From Ewingella sp963519305 (lineage in GTDB: Bacteria > Pseudomonadota > Gammaproteobacteria > Enterobacterales > Enterobacteriaceae), in the NCBI GenBank assembly GCA_963519305.1, contig CAUQMS010000001.1:186001-250000 (forward strand): a DNA stretch of 64,000 bases. Direction: 5' to 3'. Each line of letters begins with the position of its first letter. Positions within the stretch are counted from its first letter, which is position 1. Position numbers and translations under genes: made by a program. The notes below the pieces were generated by a model. It was given only the letters and a program-made list of their open reading frames with translations. It was not told the origin of the DNA and searched no databases. This document shows, piece by piece, positions 16,168-25,722 of the stretch.

Positions 16168-16944
16168 TTAACTATTACCACGCAGCAGTTTGTCCAGCAG
16201 GCGGCCGGGCAACAGGCGTTTTAGTACCGATAAAGCGTGGGCGACCAGCGTGACCGGATAGCGCAACCGTGCTTTCGGGCTCTCTAAAGCATGGCGCAAT
16301 TTTGGTAATACTGCCTCTGGCGTCAGTGTAAAACGCTGAGCAATACCGGGGTTATTCACTGGTTTATCGGCCTGCGACTGATTCACGTTCTGGGTGAAAT
16401 TGCTGCTGAGCGGACCGGGTTCGATCAGGCTGACCTGAATACCCGTGCCGTACAGCTCCATACGCAGTGTATCGGACCACGCCTCCAGCGCAAACTTACT
16501 GGCGGCGTAAGCGCCACGGCCCGGCGTGCTGACCAGCCCCATCACTGAACTGGTCTGAATGATACGGCCTTCGCCGTGCGCCAGCATGGCTGGTAACAGC
16601 AACTGCGTCAGCTGATGGGTGCCGAACAGGTTGGTGGAAAATTGCTGTTCGAACTGTTCGCGGCTGACGGTATGCAGCGGGCCGTAAACGCCATAACCGG
16701 CATTATTGAACAGGCCGTAAAGCCGGTTGCCGGTCAGAGTCAGGACTTCTGCGGCGGCGCGGGCGACACTCTGTTTGTCATCCAGATCCAGTTCGATCGT
16801 TTCAAAACCCAGCTGACGCAGATTTTCAATATCCTGCGGTTTACGGCAGGCGGTCAGAACGCGATAACCCCGGTTACGTAAATCCTGTGCGGCAACCAAA
16901 CCAATGCCGCTGGAGCAGCCGGTGATCAATACAGCTTTTTGCAT
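16168..16944 (-). CDS. ybbO: Short-chain dehydrogenase/reductase YbbO
   Basis: 258 residues with the classic SDR marks: TGCSSGIG (Rossmann TGxxxGIG), NNAGYG, and the catalytic serine with YAASKFA (YxxxK). Extended members of this kind act on NADP(H)-linked aldehydes or alcohols, and E. coli YbbO reduces aldehydes. It follows tesA on the same strand with 45 bp between them, so the two are likely in one transcript. Confidence 0.9.
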   Translation of the reverse strand: MQKAVLITGCSSGIGLVAAQDLRNRGYRVLTACRKPQDIENLRQLGFETIELDLDDKQSVARAAAEVLTLTGNRLYGLFNNAGYGVYGPLHTVSREQFEQQFSTNLFGTHQLTQLLLPAMLAHGEGRIIQTSSVMGLVSTPGRGAYAASKFALEAWSDTLRMELYGTGIQVSLIEPGPLSSNFTQNVNQSQADKPVNNPGIAQRFTLTPEAVLPKLRHALESPKARLRYPVTLVAHALSVLKRLLPGRLLDKLLRGNS

Positions 16945-16989
16945 AACTTTACCTGTCAGAAGCCCCTATTTTTCAGGACTGTGGTTTAC

Positions 16990-17646
16990 TTAGGGTTTCG
17001 CCGGTTTGACCAGCGGTGCCAGTTTTTCCGCCATCCAGTCAGCGATAAACGACTGGGCTGCCTGCGCAGGATGCAAACCATCGTCCTGCATCCATTCCGG
17101 TTTGACGGCGACCTGTTCCATGAAGAATGGTACCAGCGGAATGTCATTTTGTTTGGCGAGCGCCGGATAAATCGCATAAAACGCGTCAGTATAACGGCGG
17201 CCATAGTTTGGCGGCAGGCGGATTTGCATCAGCAGCGGCTGGGCGTCGGCTTGTTTCACCAGCGTAATAATTTGGCTCAGTGTCTGCGAGATGGCCGCTG
17301 GCGCGAAACCGCGTAAGCCGTCGTTGGCTCCCAGTTCAATCAACACCCAGCGCGGATGATGCTGCTTGAGCAGCGCGGGCAGGCGCGCCAGCCCCTGTGC
17401 GGCAGTATCACCGCTGATGCTGGCGTTAATAATATTGGGTTTCCCGGCCTCATCCTGCCACTTTTTATTGAGCAGCGACGGCCAGGAACTCTCGACCGGC
17501 AGGCGGTAAACCGCACTCAGACTGTCACCGATAATCAGCAAATTATCAGCCGCTGCGGCACGAAAACTCAGGGTCGCAGTGACCAGCATTGATACAAGGA
17601 AAAGGAAAGGAAGATGCCAGCGGGAAACGTTCTTGAAGTTCATCAT
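16990..17646 (-). CDS. tesA: Periplasmic thioesterase I / protease I / lysophospholipase L1
   Basis: 218 residues. The signal peptide (MMNFKNVSRWHLPFLFLVSM to RAAAADN) is longer than in E. coli by a few hydrophobic residues. The mature enzyme is a GDSL/SGNH hydrolase: GDSLSA (Ser), SISGDT (Gly), GANDGLRG (Asn), DGLHP (Asp-His). The start MMNF matches the E. coli protein. Its first 33 bases overlap the divergent ybbA gene (17614-17646), the same overlap as I recall in E. coli. Confidence 0.93.
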   Translation of the reverse strand: MMNFKNVSRWHLPFLFLVSMLVTATLSFRAAAADNLLIIGDSLSAVYRLPVESSWPSLLNKKWQDEAGKPNIINASISGDTAAQGLARLPALLKQHHPRWVLIELGANDGLRGFAPAAISQTLSQIITLVKQADAQPLLMQIRLPPNYGRRYTDAFYAIYPALAKQNDIPLVPFFMEQVAVKPEWMQDDGLHPAQAAQSFIADWMAEKLAPLVKPAKP

Positions 17647-18300
17647 CTTAGTAAACACGTCGGTCAGGGTGAAAGTCAGTTAACCATCCTCTCCGGTGTG
17701 GAGCTGGTTGTCAAACCGGCGCAGACCATCGCGCTGATTGGCGAGTCCGGTTCGGGCAAGTCGACCCTGCTCGGTATTTTGGCCGGTCTGGATGACGGTA
17801 CCGGGGGCGACGTCAAACTGCTGGGACAGTCGCTGACACAAATGAATGAAGAGGGGCGGGCGGCGCTGCGGGCCAAAAACGTCGGCTTCGTCTTTCAGTC
17901 CTTCATGCTGGTTCCGACGCTGAACGCGCTGGAAAACGTGCAGCTTCCGGCGCTGCTGCGCGGCGAGTCCGACGCCAGCAGCCGCGCACAGGCGGTGCAG
18001 CTGCTGCAACAACTGGGGCTGGGCGAACGTCAGCACCATCTGCCGGCACAACTTTCCGGCGGCGAACAGCAGCGCGTGGCGCTGGCCCGTGCGTTTATCG
18101 GCAAGCCGAAATTGCTGTTTGCCGATGAACCGACCGGTAATCTGGATCGCGCCACCGGTGAGCGCATTGTGGATCTGCTGTTCTCGCTTAACCGCGATGC
18201 GGCCACCACGCTGATTCTGGTGACACATGATGAACAACTGGCGGCCCGCTGCCAGCGCCGCTTACGCCTGCGTGATGGAAAATTGTGGGAGGAAGCATGA
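17614..18300 (+). CDS. ybbA: ABC transporter ATP-binding protein YbbA
   Basis: 228 residues, a LolD/MacB-type ATPase. Walker A is GESGSGKST, the signature LSGGEQQRVALARAF, and Walker B LLFADEPTGNLD, followed by VTHD. It pairs with the permease YbbP, whose ATG overlaps its stop (ATGA). Its 5' end overlaps tesA on the other strand, so the two genes must share promoter space inside each other's coding sequence. Confidence 0.94.
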   Translation: MPAGNVLEVHHLSKHVGQGESQLTILSGVELVVKPAQTIALIGESGSGKSTLLGILAGLDDGTGGDVKLLGQSLTQMNEEGRAALRAKNVGFVFQSFMLVPTLNALENVQLPALLRGESDASSRAQAVQLLQQLGLGERQHHLPAQLSGGEQQRVALARAFIGKPKLLFADEPTGNLDRATGERIVDLLFSLNRDAATTLILVTHDEQLAARCQRRLRLRDGKLWEEA

Positions 18301-20729
18301 TCTGGCGCTGGTTCTGGCGTGAGTGGCGCCAGCCCTCGCTGCTGATTGTCTGGCTGGCGCTGACGCTGGCGGTATCCTGCGTGCTGGCGCTCGGCAGTAT
18401 CAGCGACCGCATGGAAAAGGGGCTGAGCCAGCAAAGCCGCGATTTTATCGCCGCTGACCGCGTGCTGCGTTCGGCCCATCCCATCACCGAAGCCTGGTTG
18501 CAGGATGCGCAGAAGCAGGGGCTGAAAGTCAGCCGTCAGCTGAGCTTTATGACCATGACCTTCGCCGGCGACACCCCGCAGCTGGCAGATGTCAAAGCCA
18601 CCGATCTGGTTTATCCGCTGTATGGCGACTTACAAACCCAACCACCGGGCGCTAAGCCTGAGCCGGGTACGGTACTGGCCGCGCCGCGCCTGATGGCGCT
18701 GCTAAACGTCAAAGTGGGTGACAATCTTGAAGTCGGCGATGCGATGCTGAAAATTGCCGGGGAAATCATTCAGGAGCCGGACTCCGGGTTTAACCCGTTC
18801 CAGACTGCGCCGCGCCTGATCATGAATCTGGATGATGTCCCGAAAACCGGCGCTATCCAGCCTGGCAGTCGTCTGACCTATCGCTATATGTTTGCCGGTT
18901 CTGCGGAAAATATTCATACCTATGGCGAAGCCATTAAAGGCCTGCTGAAGCCTGACCAGCGCTGGTACGGCATGGAGGATTCAGAGGGTGCACTGGGGAA
19001 ATCCCTGCAACGTTCTCAGCAGTTCCTGCTGCTCTCGGCTCTGCTGACGCTGATGTTGTCGATTGCCGCCGTTGCCGTTGCGATGGGGCATTACTGCCGC
19101 AGCCGCTATGATCTGGTGGCGGTACTGAAAACGCTCGGTGCCGGTAAAAAAACGCTGCGCCGTTTGATCATCGGCCAGTGGGTGTCGGTTCTGCTGCTGG
19201 CGGCGGTCTGTGGCAGCGTCATCGGTTTGCTGTTTGAGGCCGTGCTGATGAAAATGCTGGCGCCGGTGTTACCGTCGGCGCTGCCACCGTCCGGTATCTG
19301 GCCGTGGATCTGGTCGATGGGATCGCTGGTGGTGATTTCGCTGCTGGTCGGCGCGCGTCCTTATAAGCAGCTGCTGGCAACGCAGCCGCTGCGCGTGCTG
19401 CGTAACGACGTGGTGGCAAATGTCTGGCCGCTGCGCTGGTTTATTCCAGTGATGTTGGTGATTGTGGTCGGTCTGCTGGCCGCGCTGGTGGGGGGCAGTA
19501 CGCTGCTGTGGTCACTGTTGGCGGGCGTGGTGGTGCTGTCATTGCTGCTCGGTGCTATCGGCTGGGGCAGCTTGTTGTTGCTGCGGCGTGTCAGCGTCGG
19601 CAAACTGCCGCTGCGTCTGGCGATCAACCGTCTGGTGCGCCAGCCGTGGGTGACACTCAGCCAGCTGGCAGCGTTCTCGATGTCATTTATGCTGCTGGCC
19701 CTGTTGCTGGTGCTGCGTGGTGACCTGCTCGACCGCTGGGAGCAACAGCTGCCGCCGGACAGCCCGAACTATTTCCTGCTGAATATCACCAAAGATCAGG
19801 TTCCGCAGGTAACGGACTTCCTGCGCCAGCATCAGGCCGAACCGGAAACCTTCTATCCGATTGTCCGTGTGCGCCTGACAGGTATTAACCAGCAGGTGGC
19901 GACCGACCTCATTAAGCCGGACGATGCTGCAGGCGAAGCGGTCAACCGCGAGCTGAACCTGACCTGGATGCAGGGACTGCCGGATCACAATCCGCTGGTG
20001 GCCGGTGACGGCCCGCCGAAGGTCGGTGAAGTATCGATAGACGACGGTCTGGCCGGAAGGCTGGGCGTGAAGATCGGCGACACGCTGACCTTCAGCGGCG
20101 ATACCCAGGAGTTCAGCGCCAAAATCTCCAGCCTGCGTAAGGTGGACTGGGACAGTCTGCGTCCGAACTTCTACTTCATCTTCCCGCCGGGCGCGCTGGA
20201 TGCTCAGCCACAAAGCTGGCTGACCAGTTTCCGCTACCACGGTGACGGCAAAACTATCACCCAACTTAACCGTCAGTTCCCGACGCTAAGTCTGCTGGAT
20301 ATCGGTTCAATCCTGAAACAGGTCGGGCAGGTGTTGCAGCAGGTGAGCCGCGCACTGGAGGTGATGGTGATTCTGGTGATGTTGTGCGGCGGCCTGTTGC
20401 TGCTGGCACAGATTCAGGTCGGAATGCGTCAGCGCCGTCAGGAGCTGATCGTTTATCGCACGCTGGGTGCCAGTAAAAAACTGCTCCGCAGCACGCTGTG
20501 GTGTGAGTTTGCCGTGCTCGGACTGGTGGCTGGGATTGCCGCCGCCGTCGGGGCCGAAGCCGCGCTGTGGATACTGCAACGTAAGGTGTTTGATTTCCCG
20601 TGGGAGCCAAATATTGTGCTCTGGTGGTCGGTGCCGCTGGTCAGCGCGCTACTGCTGTCGCTATGTGGTGGCTGGATGGGGGTGCGGTTACTGCGGGGAA
20701 GGGCGCTGTTTCGTGGGTATAACGGATAA
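18297..20729 (+). CDS. ybbP: FtsX-family ABC permease YbbP
   Basis: About 810 residues, in the range of E. coli YbbP (804). It has an N-terminal membrane helix (LLIVWLALTLAVSCVLALG), a large periplasmic domain, then groups of helices around residues 240-430, a second periplasmic domain, and the FtsX helices at the C-terminus. This is the duplicated FtsX layout of LolCE/MacB-type exporters that work by mechanotransmission. Start at 18297 from the ATGA overlap with ybbA. The substrate is unknown. Confidence 0.92.
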   Translation: MIWRWFWREWRQPSLLIVWLALTLAVSCVLALGSISDRMEKGLSQQSRDFIAADRVLRSAHPITEAWLQDAQKQGLKVSRQLSFMTMTFAGDTPQLADVKATDLVYPLYGDLQTQPPGAKPEPGTVLAAPRLMALLNVKVGDNLEVGDAMLKIAGEIIQEPDSGFNPFQTAPRLIMNLDDVPKTGAIQPGSRLTYRYMFAGSAENIHTYGEAIKGLLKPDQRWYGMEDSEGALGKSLQRSQQFLLLSALLTLMLSIAAVAVAMGHYCRSRYDLVAVLKTLGAGKKTLRRLIIGQWVSVLLLAAVCGSVIGLLFEAVLMKMLAPVLPSALPPSGIWPWIWSMGSLVVISLLVGARPYKQLLATQPLRVLRNDVVANVWPLRWFIPVMLVIVVGLLAALVGGSTLLWSLLAGVVVLSLLLGAIGWGSLLLLRRVSVGKLPLRLAINRLVRQPWVTLSQLAAFSMSFMLLALLLVLRGDLLDRWEQQLPPDSPNYFLLNITKDQVPQVTDFLRQHQAEPETFYPIVRVRLTGINQQVATDLIKPDDAAGEAVNRELNLTWMQGLPDHNPLVAGDGPPKVGEVSIDDGLAGRLGVKIGDTLTFSGDTQEFSAKISSLRKVDWDSLRPNFYFIFPPGALDAQPQSWLTSFRYHGDGKTITQLNRQFPTLSLLDIGSILKQVGQVLQQVSRALEVMVILVMLCGGLLLLAQIQVGMRQRRQELIVYRTLGASKKLLRSTLWCEFAVLGLVAGIAAAVGAEAALWILQRKVFDFPWEPNIVLWWSVPLVSALLLSLCGGWMGVRLLRGRALFRGYNG

Positions 20730-20754
20730 TGCTTGTTCGCCCGAGATACACGGG

Positions 20755-20808
20755 GCGAGCGAAGCGTGGGGCATCCCTGCGGGAACCCCATCACTTCGCT
20801 TCCCCTAA
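20755..20808. repeat. Palindromic intergenic repeat after ybbP
   Basis: AGCGAAG-cGTGGGG ... CCCCA-tca-CTTCGCT forms a long interrupted stem around CATCCCTGCGGGAA. This is the shape of REP-like extragenic elements. I see no second copy in the window. Confidence 0.5.
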
Positions 20809-20880
20809 AATTTGGCGTCACTGTTACCACCAACTGCAAAACAGCGGGTGGGTGGTGAAATAAGAAAAAGAATGTTAGCT

Positions 20881-20899
20881 CCCGCCCGGATTGGGCGGG
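20881..20899 (-). terminator. Likely terminator of purEK
   Basis: CCCGCCC (20881-20887) with GGGCGGG (20893-20899), a GC-rich 7-bp stem 11 bases past the purK stop. On the minus strand a T-rich tract follows about 12 bases later. Confidence 0.55.
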
Positions 20900-20910
20900 C
20901 AGAGGATGAT

Positions 20911-21978
20911 TTAAGCGAGTTTATTTATCGCCCATGCAATTCCGCTGTTGTACTCCGGCGGCAGCATCGGGACTAAGGCGTTCAGCGTCTCTTTCAGTAG
21001 CATGGCGCTGGTGTCATTCAGATTGAGGTGCCCGACTTTACGGCCTTCGCGTACCTCTTTCTCATACCAGTGAAGATTCACCAGCGGCAGGCTCAGCCAG
21101 TCGGTGGACACCGCCGTACCAATCAGGTTAACCATCACAGACGGCGTACTGACCACCGGTTTTGGCAGCGGCAGGCCAAGAATAGCGCGCAGATGCATTT
21201 CGAACTGGCTGTAGGATGCGCCGTTTTGCGTCCAGTGTCCGCTGTTGTGTACGCGCGGTGCCAGTTCGTTAATCAGCAAACCTTCACTGACTACAAAACA
21301 CTCCATCGCCATCACGCCAACATAATTCAGCTCATTCAGAATGGCTGACAACATGCTTTCGGCCTGCTGTTGCAGCGCGGCGTCAGGTTGTGGAAGCGCT
21401 ACGCTGGTGCGCAGAATACCGTCTTCGTGCAGGTTATGAGTCAGCGGGTAGAACACCGTCTGACCGTCATGTCCGCGAGCACCCACCAGCGACATTTCGC
21501 CGGAGAAGTTGATGCCCTGCTCGACGATACATTCGCCGTAACAGTCTGCCGGTAATGTACTCTCTTCGCCGGCGCGCAAACGCCACTGACCACGGCCGTC
21601 GTAACCGCCTACGCGGCGTTTCACTATCGCCAGTTCGCCGAGCTGTGCGAAAACCTGCGGCCATTCGGCAACATCCGCCAGCAATTGCCAAGGCGCGGTG
21701 GCTAAACCGAGCTGATCGAGCAGCTGTTTTTGCGTCAGGCGATCGGCCAGACGCGGGAAGATATCGCGATTCACAAAGCTTTTGTGTGTTGCCAGTTCGC
21801 GTGTCAGGGCGGTTTGTGGCCAGCGCTCAATTTCAGCAGTGATCACGCTTTGCTGAAAGGGCACGGCTTCCGGTTCGGCGTCGAGGCCGACAGGGTAAAC
21901 CGCGATCCCCAGCGGTTCACCGGCCTGACGCAACATTCTGCCTAACTGGCCGTTTCCGAGTACGCAAACCGGCTTCAT
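20911..21978 (-). CDS. purK: N5-carboxyaminoimidazole ribonucleotide synthase
   Basis: 355 residues, the E. coli length. It is an ATP-grasp enzyme that carboxylates AIR to N5-CAIR in purine synthesis. N-terminal VCVLGNGQLGRMLRQAG is the PurK signature; VKRRVGGYDGRGQW is the ATP-grasp loop; ECFVVSEGLLINELAPRVHNSGHW supplies the metal-binding residues. Its start overlaps the purE stop by four bases, so the two are one operon (purE first). Confidence 0.96.
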   Translation of the reverse strand: MKPVCVLGNGQLGRMLRQAGEPLGIAVYPVGLDAEPEAVPFQQSVITAEIERWPQTALTRELATHKSFVNRDIFPRLADRLTQKQLLDQLGLATAPWQLLADVAEWPQVFAQLGELAIVKRRVGGYDGRGQWRLRAGEESTLPADCYGECIVEQGINFSGEMSLVGARGHDGQTVFYPLTHNLHEDGILRTSVALPQPDAALQQQAESMLSAILNELNYVGVMAMECFVVSEGLLINELAPRVHNSGHWTQNGASYSQFEMHLRAILGLPLPKPVVSTPSVMVNLIGTAVSTDWLSLPLVNLHWYEKEVREGRKVGHLNLNDTSAMLLKETLNALVPMLPPEYNSGIAWAINKLA

Positions 21979-22484
21979 GCTTCCTCCCGCGGATCGGGAT
22001 TATTCAATACTTCATCAGTTTGCGCCTTGCGCCAGGCCGCCAGACTTTTGCCAATCTCAACGTCATGCAGCGCCAGAATCTGTGCTGCCAGCAGGGCCGC
22101 GTTGGCGGCTCCCGCTTTACCAATAGCCAGTGTGCCGACCGGAATGCCGCGAGGCATCTGGACGATGGAATAGAGGCTGTCGACACCGCTCAGCGCGGCG
22201 CTTTGCACCGGTACGCCGAGCACCGGCACCAGCGTTTTTGCAGCGATCATGCCCGGCAAATGGGCCGCGCCGCCTGCGCCTGCGATAATCACATCCAGAC
22301 CGTTTTCAGACGCCTGTTCGGCAAAGCTGAACAGCTTATCCGGCGTACGGTGAGCGGAAACAACTTCGACATGGAAAGGAATATTCAGCGTCGTGAGAAC
22401 CTCGGCGGCGAACTGCATGGTCGCCCAGTCACTTTTAGACCCCATAACGATGGCGATTTTTGCCGGGGTAACGTTGGATGACAT
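21975..22484 (-). CDS. purE: N5-carboxyaminoimidazole ribonucleotide mutase
   Basis: 169 residues. It converts N5-CAIR to CAIR and forms octamers. Motifs are IVMGSKSDWATM, VSAHRTPDKLF, and AGAGGAAHLPGM with GVDSLYSIVQMPRGIPV. The ATG at 22484 gives the MSS start of E. coli PurE. An upstream TTG-initiated extension is not conserved. A PurR-like operator lies about 105 bp upstream. Confidence 0.96.
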   Translation of the reverse strand: MSSNVTPAKIAIVMGSKSDWATMQFAAEVLTTLNIPFHVEVVSAHRTPDKLFSFAEQASENGLDVIIAGAGGAAHLPGMIAAKTLVPVLGVPVQSAALSGVDSLYSIVQMPRGIPVGTLAIGKAGAANAALLAAQILALHDVEIGKSLAAWRKAQTDEVLNNPDPREEA

Positions 22485-22589
22485 GTCTGTAAAGCTCCTG
22501 TGATTAAACAAGCGTCGCCAGGCATCCGGAGATTTAACACCGGGGTTTTCTGACGGAGAGGGCGCAAATCATATCACGCTCATAAAGCG

Positions 22590-22605
22590 AGGAAAACGAT
22601 TGCGT
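22590..22605 (-). promoter_or_regulatory. PurR-box-like operator of purEK
   Basis: Minus strand ACGCAATCGTTTTCCT matches the PurR consensus ACGCAAACGTTTGCGT at 13 of 16 positions, upstream of purE where E. coli also has its operator. Confidence 0.65.
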
Positions 22606-22638
22606 GGCGGGTTTATGCGGCTTTTAAAACGGAAGGGA

Positions 22639-23364
22639 TCAGAACGGGAAGGTCACCAGCTCCACGCCATCGGCGCTGACTTTGATCATCGAGCCTTCTT
22701 CATGCCAGGCACCCAGTACGGCGCGGTGGCCGGTCTGGCCTTTTAACGGTACGTCGTGGATCGCGGGGCGATGAGTATGGCCGTGGATCATCCATTCGAC
22801 GCCGTTTTCGTGCATAGCGTTAATCACCGCCTGCGGATTGACGTCCATGATCTCCAGCGATTTACTTCGGTTGGAAGCTTTGCTGTCAGCACGCATTTTG
22901 GCGGCAATTGCCAGACGCCATTTCAGCGGCAGCGCGAGGAAGATTTTTTGAATCAGCGGATTGCGGACTTTTTTGCGGAATTTCTGATAGCCGGTATCGT
23001 CGGTGCACAGTGTATCGCCATGCAGGATCAGCACCCGGCGGCCATAAAGTTCGAGCACTTTGGTATCGGGCAGAATTTGCATCAGGCTGTCACGGGCAAA
23101 ACGCCGTCCGACCAGAAAATCGCGGTTCCCGTGAATGAAGAAGCAGGGCACGCCTTGCTGGTGGAGTGCATTGAGCGCTGCGGCGATCTGGGCGTGCAGC
23201 GGCTGCGGGTCGTCATCGCCTATCCAGGCTTCGAACAGATCGCCGAGAATGTACAGTGCATCAGCCTGCGGGGCATCATCACGAAGAAAACGCAGAAAAC
23301 CGGCAGTAATTGCCGGTTCCTGTGCGCAAAGATGGATATCTGCGATAAAAAACGTCGTCATCAA
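22639..23364 (-). CDS. lpxH: UDP-2,3-diacylglucosamine diphosphatase
   Basis: 241 residues (E. coli 240). It is a calcineurin-like phosphoesterase that makes lipid X, the fourth step of lipid A synthesis, at the inner membrane. Metal ligands are visible in FIADIHL (D, H), ILGDLFEAWIGDD (GDxxD), FIHGNRDFL (GNRD) and HGHTHRP. Two ATGs are adjacent at the start; I take the first. It lies 7 bp after ppiB on the same strand, giving a ppiB-lpxH operon as in E. coli. Confidence 0.95.
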   Translation of the reverse strand: MMTTFFIADIHLCAQEPAITAGFLRFLRDDAPQADALYILGDLFEAWIGDDDPQPLHAQIAAALNALHQQGVPCFFIHGNRDFLVGRRFARDSLMQILPDTKVLELYGRRVLILHGDTLCTDDTGYQKFRKKVRNPLIQKIFLALPLKWRLAIAAKMRADSKASNRSKSLEIMDVNPQAVINAMHENGVEWMIHGHTHRPAIHDVPLKGQTGHRAVLGAWHEEGSMIKVSADGVELVTFPF

Positions 23365-23371
23365 ATGTCAG

Positions 23372-23866
23372 TTATTCGCTGACGGTAACGCTTTTAATGA
23401 TCACGTCTTCTTTTGGAACGTCCTGGTGCATGCCGCTGCGACCGGTTTTCACGCCTTTAATCGCATCGATCACGTCCTGACCTTCTACCACTTCTGCAAA
23501 CACGCAGTAGCCCCAGCCTTGTGCGTTTTCGCCAGTGTGGTTAAGGAAATCGTTGTCAGTCACGTTGATGAAGAACTGGCCAGTGGCGGAATGCGGGTCA
23601 TTGGTACGGGCCATTGCCAGCGTGCCTTTGGTGTTTTTCAGACCATTATTCGCTTCGTTTTTGATTGGCGCGTCGGTGTTTTTCTGGTTCATGCCCGGCT
23701 CAAAACCGCCGCCCTGAATCATGAAGCCATTAATGACACGGTGGAAAATGGTGTTGTCGTAGAAACCCTTACGGCAATAATTCAGGAAGTTTTCGACGGT
23801 GACCGGCGCTTTGTCCGCGAAGGTTTTAATGACGATGTCGCCGTGATTGGTGTGTAAAGTGACCAT
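23372..23866 (-). CDS. ppiB: Cytoplasmic peptidyl-prolyl cis-trans isomerase B (cyclophilin)
   Basis: 164 residues, as in E. coli. The cyclophilin core is clear: FHRVINGFMIQGG (catalytic arginine and phenylalanine), MARTNDPHSATGQFFINV, and VFAEVVEGQDVIDAI. The ATG at 23866 gives the MVTLHTNHGD start that matches E. coli PpiB; AGGA precedes it. An ATG three codons upstream is less likely. No signal peptide, so cytoplasmic. Confidence 0.95.
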   Translation of the reverse strand: MVTLHTNHGDIVIKTFADKAPVTVENFLNYCRKGFYDNTIFHRVINGFMIQGGGFEPGMNQKNTDAPIKNEANNGLKNTKGTLAMARTNDPHSATGQFFINVTDNDFLNHTGENAQGWGYCVFAEVVEGQDVIDAIKGVKTGRSGMHQDVPKEDVIIKSVTVSE

Positions 23867-24142
23867 AATAATCATCCTGCTTATGTTGGTGTGTGCTCTC
23901 AGTGTGAGCCGCTACTATAGCCTTTTCTTATACCACAACTCAAAAGCAGGCGTCAGCCGGGCGTTTCATCCGCTCATTTTCAGAGCGGCACAGCATTCAC
24001 ATTGGGGTTTTAATGTTACTTTATAACGAAGATTGCTTGCTCAATCCGTCGCTGTGGCGGCTTATGCCGTTTCGGCGAACGTCTTTTCGTTATATTATGA
24101 GCACCATTGACGTTTTCAATGCCCAACACACGGAATAGCCTG

Positions 24143-25534
24143 ATGCTGAAGATTTTTAATACCCTGAGTCGCCAAAAAGAGGAATTCAAGCCAATTCATG
24201 CCGGTAGAGTCGGTATGTACGTGTGTGGGATCACCGTTTACGACCTGTGTCACATCGGCCACGGTCGCACCTTTGTCTCTTTTGACGTGGTATCGCGCTA
24301 CCTGCGTTATCTCGGTTACGACCTGAAGTATGTACGTAACATCACCGATATTGACGATAAAATCATTAAACGTGCTGCCGAAAAAGGCGAAGCCTTTACC
24401 GCGCTGACTGACCGTATGATCGCGGAAATGCACGCGGATTTCGCCGCGCTGGGTATTTTGCCGCCAGACTCTGAACCGCGTGCCACCGGGCATATCGCGG
24501 AGATCATCGAGATCGTCCAGAAGCTGATCGACCGCGATCACGCCTACGTGGCCTCCAACGGCGACGTGATGTTCTGGGTAGAAAGCGATCCGGATTACGG
24601 TTTGCTCTCCCGTCAGGATCTGGATCAGTTGCAGGCGGGTGCCCGCGTTGAAGTGGCAGCCGATGTAAAACGCAACCCGATGGACTTCGTGTTGTGGAAA
24701 ATGTCCAAACCGGGCGAACCAAGCTGGACCTCGCCGTGGGGCGAAGGGCGTCCGGGCTGGCATATTGAATGTTCCGCCATGAACTGCAAACAGCTTGGCG
24801 AACATTTTGATATTCACGGCGGCGGTTCCGACCTGATGTTCCCGCACCACGAGAATGAAATCGCGCAGTCGAGTTGCGCCCACGACGGCCCCTACGTCAA
24901 TACCTGGATGCACTCTGGTATGGTGATGATCGACCGGGAAAAGATGTCCAAATCGCTGGATAACTTCTTCACCGTGCGCGACGTCCTGAAATATTACGAC
25001 GCTGAAAGCGTGCGCTACTTCCTGATGTCCGGGCATTACCGCAGCCAGCTGAACTACAGCGAAGAGAACCTGAAACTGGCGCGTACCTCGCTGGAGCGTC
25101 TTTACACCGCACTGCGCGGTACGGATGCTCATGCCGTGCCAGCCGGTGGCGAAGCCTTTGTAACGCGTTTTCGCGAAGCGATGGACGACGATTTCAACAC
25201 ACCGGAAGCCTATTCCGTTCTGTTCGATATGGCGCGCGACATCAACCGCCTGAAGGCGGAAGACATGAATTCGGCTAACGGTTTGGCTGCGGAACTGCGT
25301 CAGTTGGGCAGCGTGTTGGGCCTGCTGGAGAAAGATCCGGAGCAGTTCCTGCAATCCGGGGCGCAGGCCGAGGATGACGGTGAAGTGGCTGAGATCGAAG
25401 CCTTGATCAAACAGCGTAACGACGCCCGTGCCAGCAAAAACTGGGGCATGGCAGACCAGGCACGTGACCGGTTAAATGAGATGGGGATCGTGTTAGAAGA
25501 TGGGCCAGCCGGCACCACCTGGCGTCGAAAATAG
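24143..25534 (+). CDS. cysS: Cysteinyl-tRNA synthetase
   Basis: 463 residues, close to the E. coli 461. It is a class I synthetase. YVCGITVYDLCHIGHGRT holds the zinc-binding cysteine and the HIGH motif. WHIECSAMNCKQLGEHFDIHGGG carries further zinc ligands, and KMSKS is the second signature. The start MLKIFNTLSRQKEEF matches E. coli; a 12-codon upstream extension is not conserved. It is divergent from ppiB with about 275 bp between them, in which I see no clear motif. Confidence 0.96.
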   Translation: MLKIFNTLSRQKEEFKPIHAGRVGMYVCGITVYDLCHIGHGRTFVSFDVVSRYLRYLGYDLKYVRNITDIDDKIIKRAAEKGEAFTALTDRMIAEMHADFAALGILPPDSEPRATGHIAEIIEIVQKLIDRDHAYVASNGDVMFWVESDPDYGLLSRQDLDQLQAGARVEVAADVKRNPMDFVLWKMSKPGEPSWTSPWGEGRPGWHIECSAMNCKQLGEHFDIHGGGSDLMFPHHENEIAQSSCAHDGPYVNTWMHSGMVMIDREKMSKSLDNFFTVRDVLKYYDAESVRYFLMSGHYRSQLNYSEENLKLARTSLERLYTALRGTDAHAVPAGGEAFVTRFREAMDDDFNTPEAYSVLFDMARDINRLKAEDMNSANGLAAELRQLGSVLGLLEKDPEQFLQSGAQAEDDGEVAEIEALIKQRNDARASKNWGMADQARDRLNEMGIVLEDGPAGTTWRRK

Positions 25535-25666
25535 GCTATTTTACTGGCCATTTTGCCCCCGGGCAGTGATCAAAATCCTCCCGTACTCTTGTACGCTCCG
25601 GTTTTTCTGCGCTGGCCGTGAACAAATTGGCTGCGACAATTACGCCTGTTAGGTTTTTTCTCACAT

Positions 25667-25706
25667 AAAAAAAGCGCGGCCGGGTTAATCCCTCCGCGCT
25701 TTTTTA
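25667..25706. terminator. Bidirectional terminator between cysS and ybcJ
   Basis: AAAAAAAGCGCGG (25667-25679) and CCGCGCTTTTTTA (from 25694) form a stem flanked by A-run and T-run. It can therefore stop transcription from both convergent genes. Confidence 0.85.
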
Positions 25707-25722
25707 TTGCTCAGAACCGGGT

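Noticed and set aside
24116..25354. 412-codon open frame antisense to cysS
   Set aside because: It lies wholly inside cysS, whose motifs are intact, and has no family features. It is a composition shadow.
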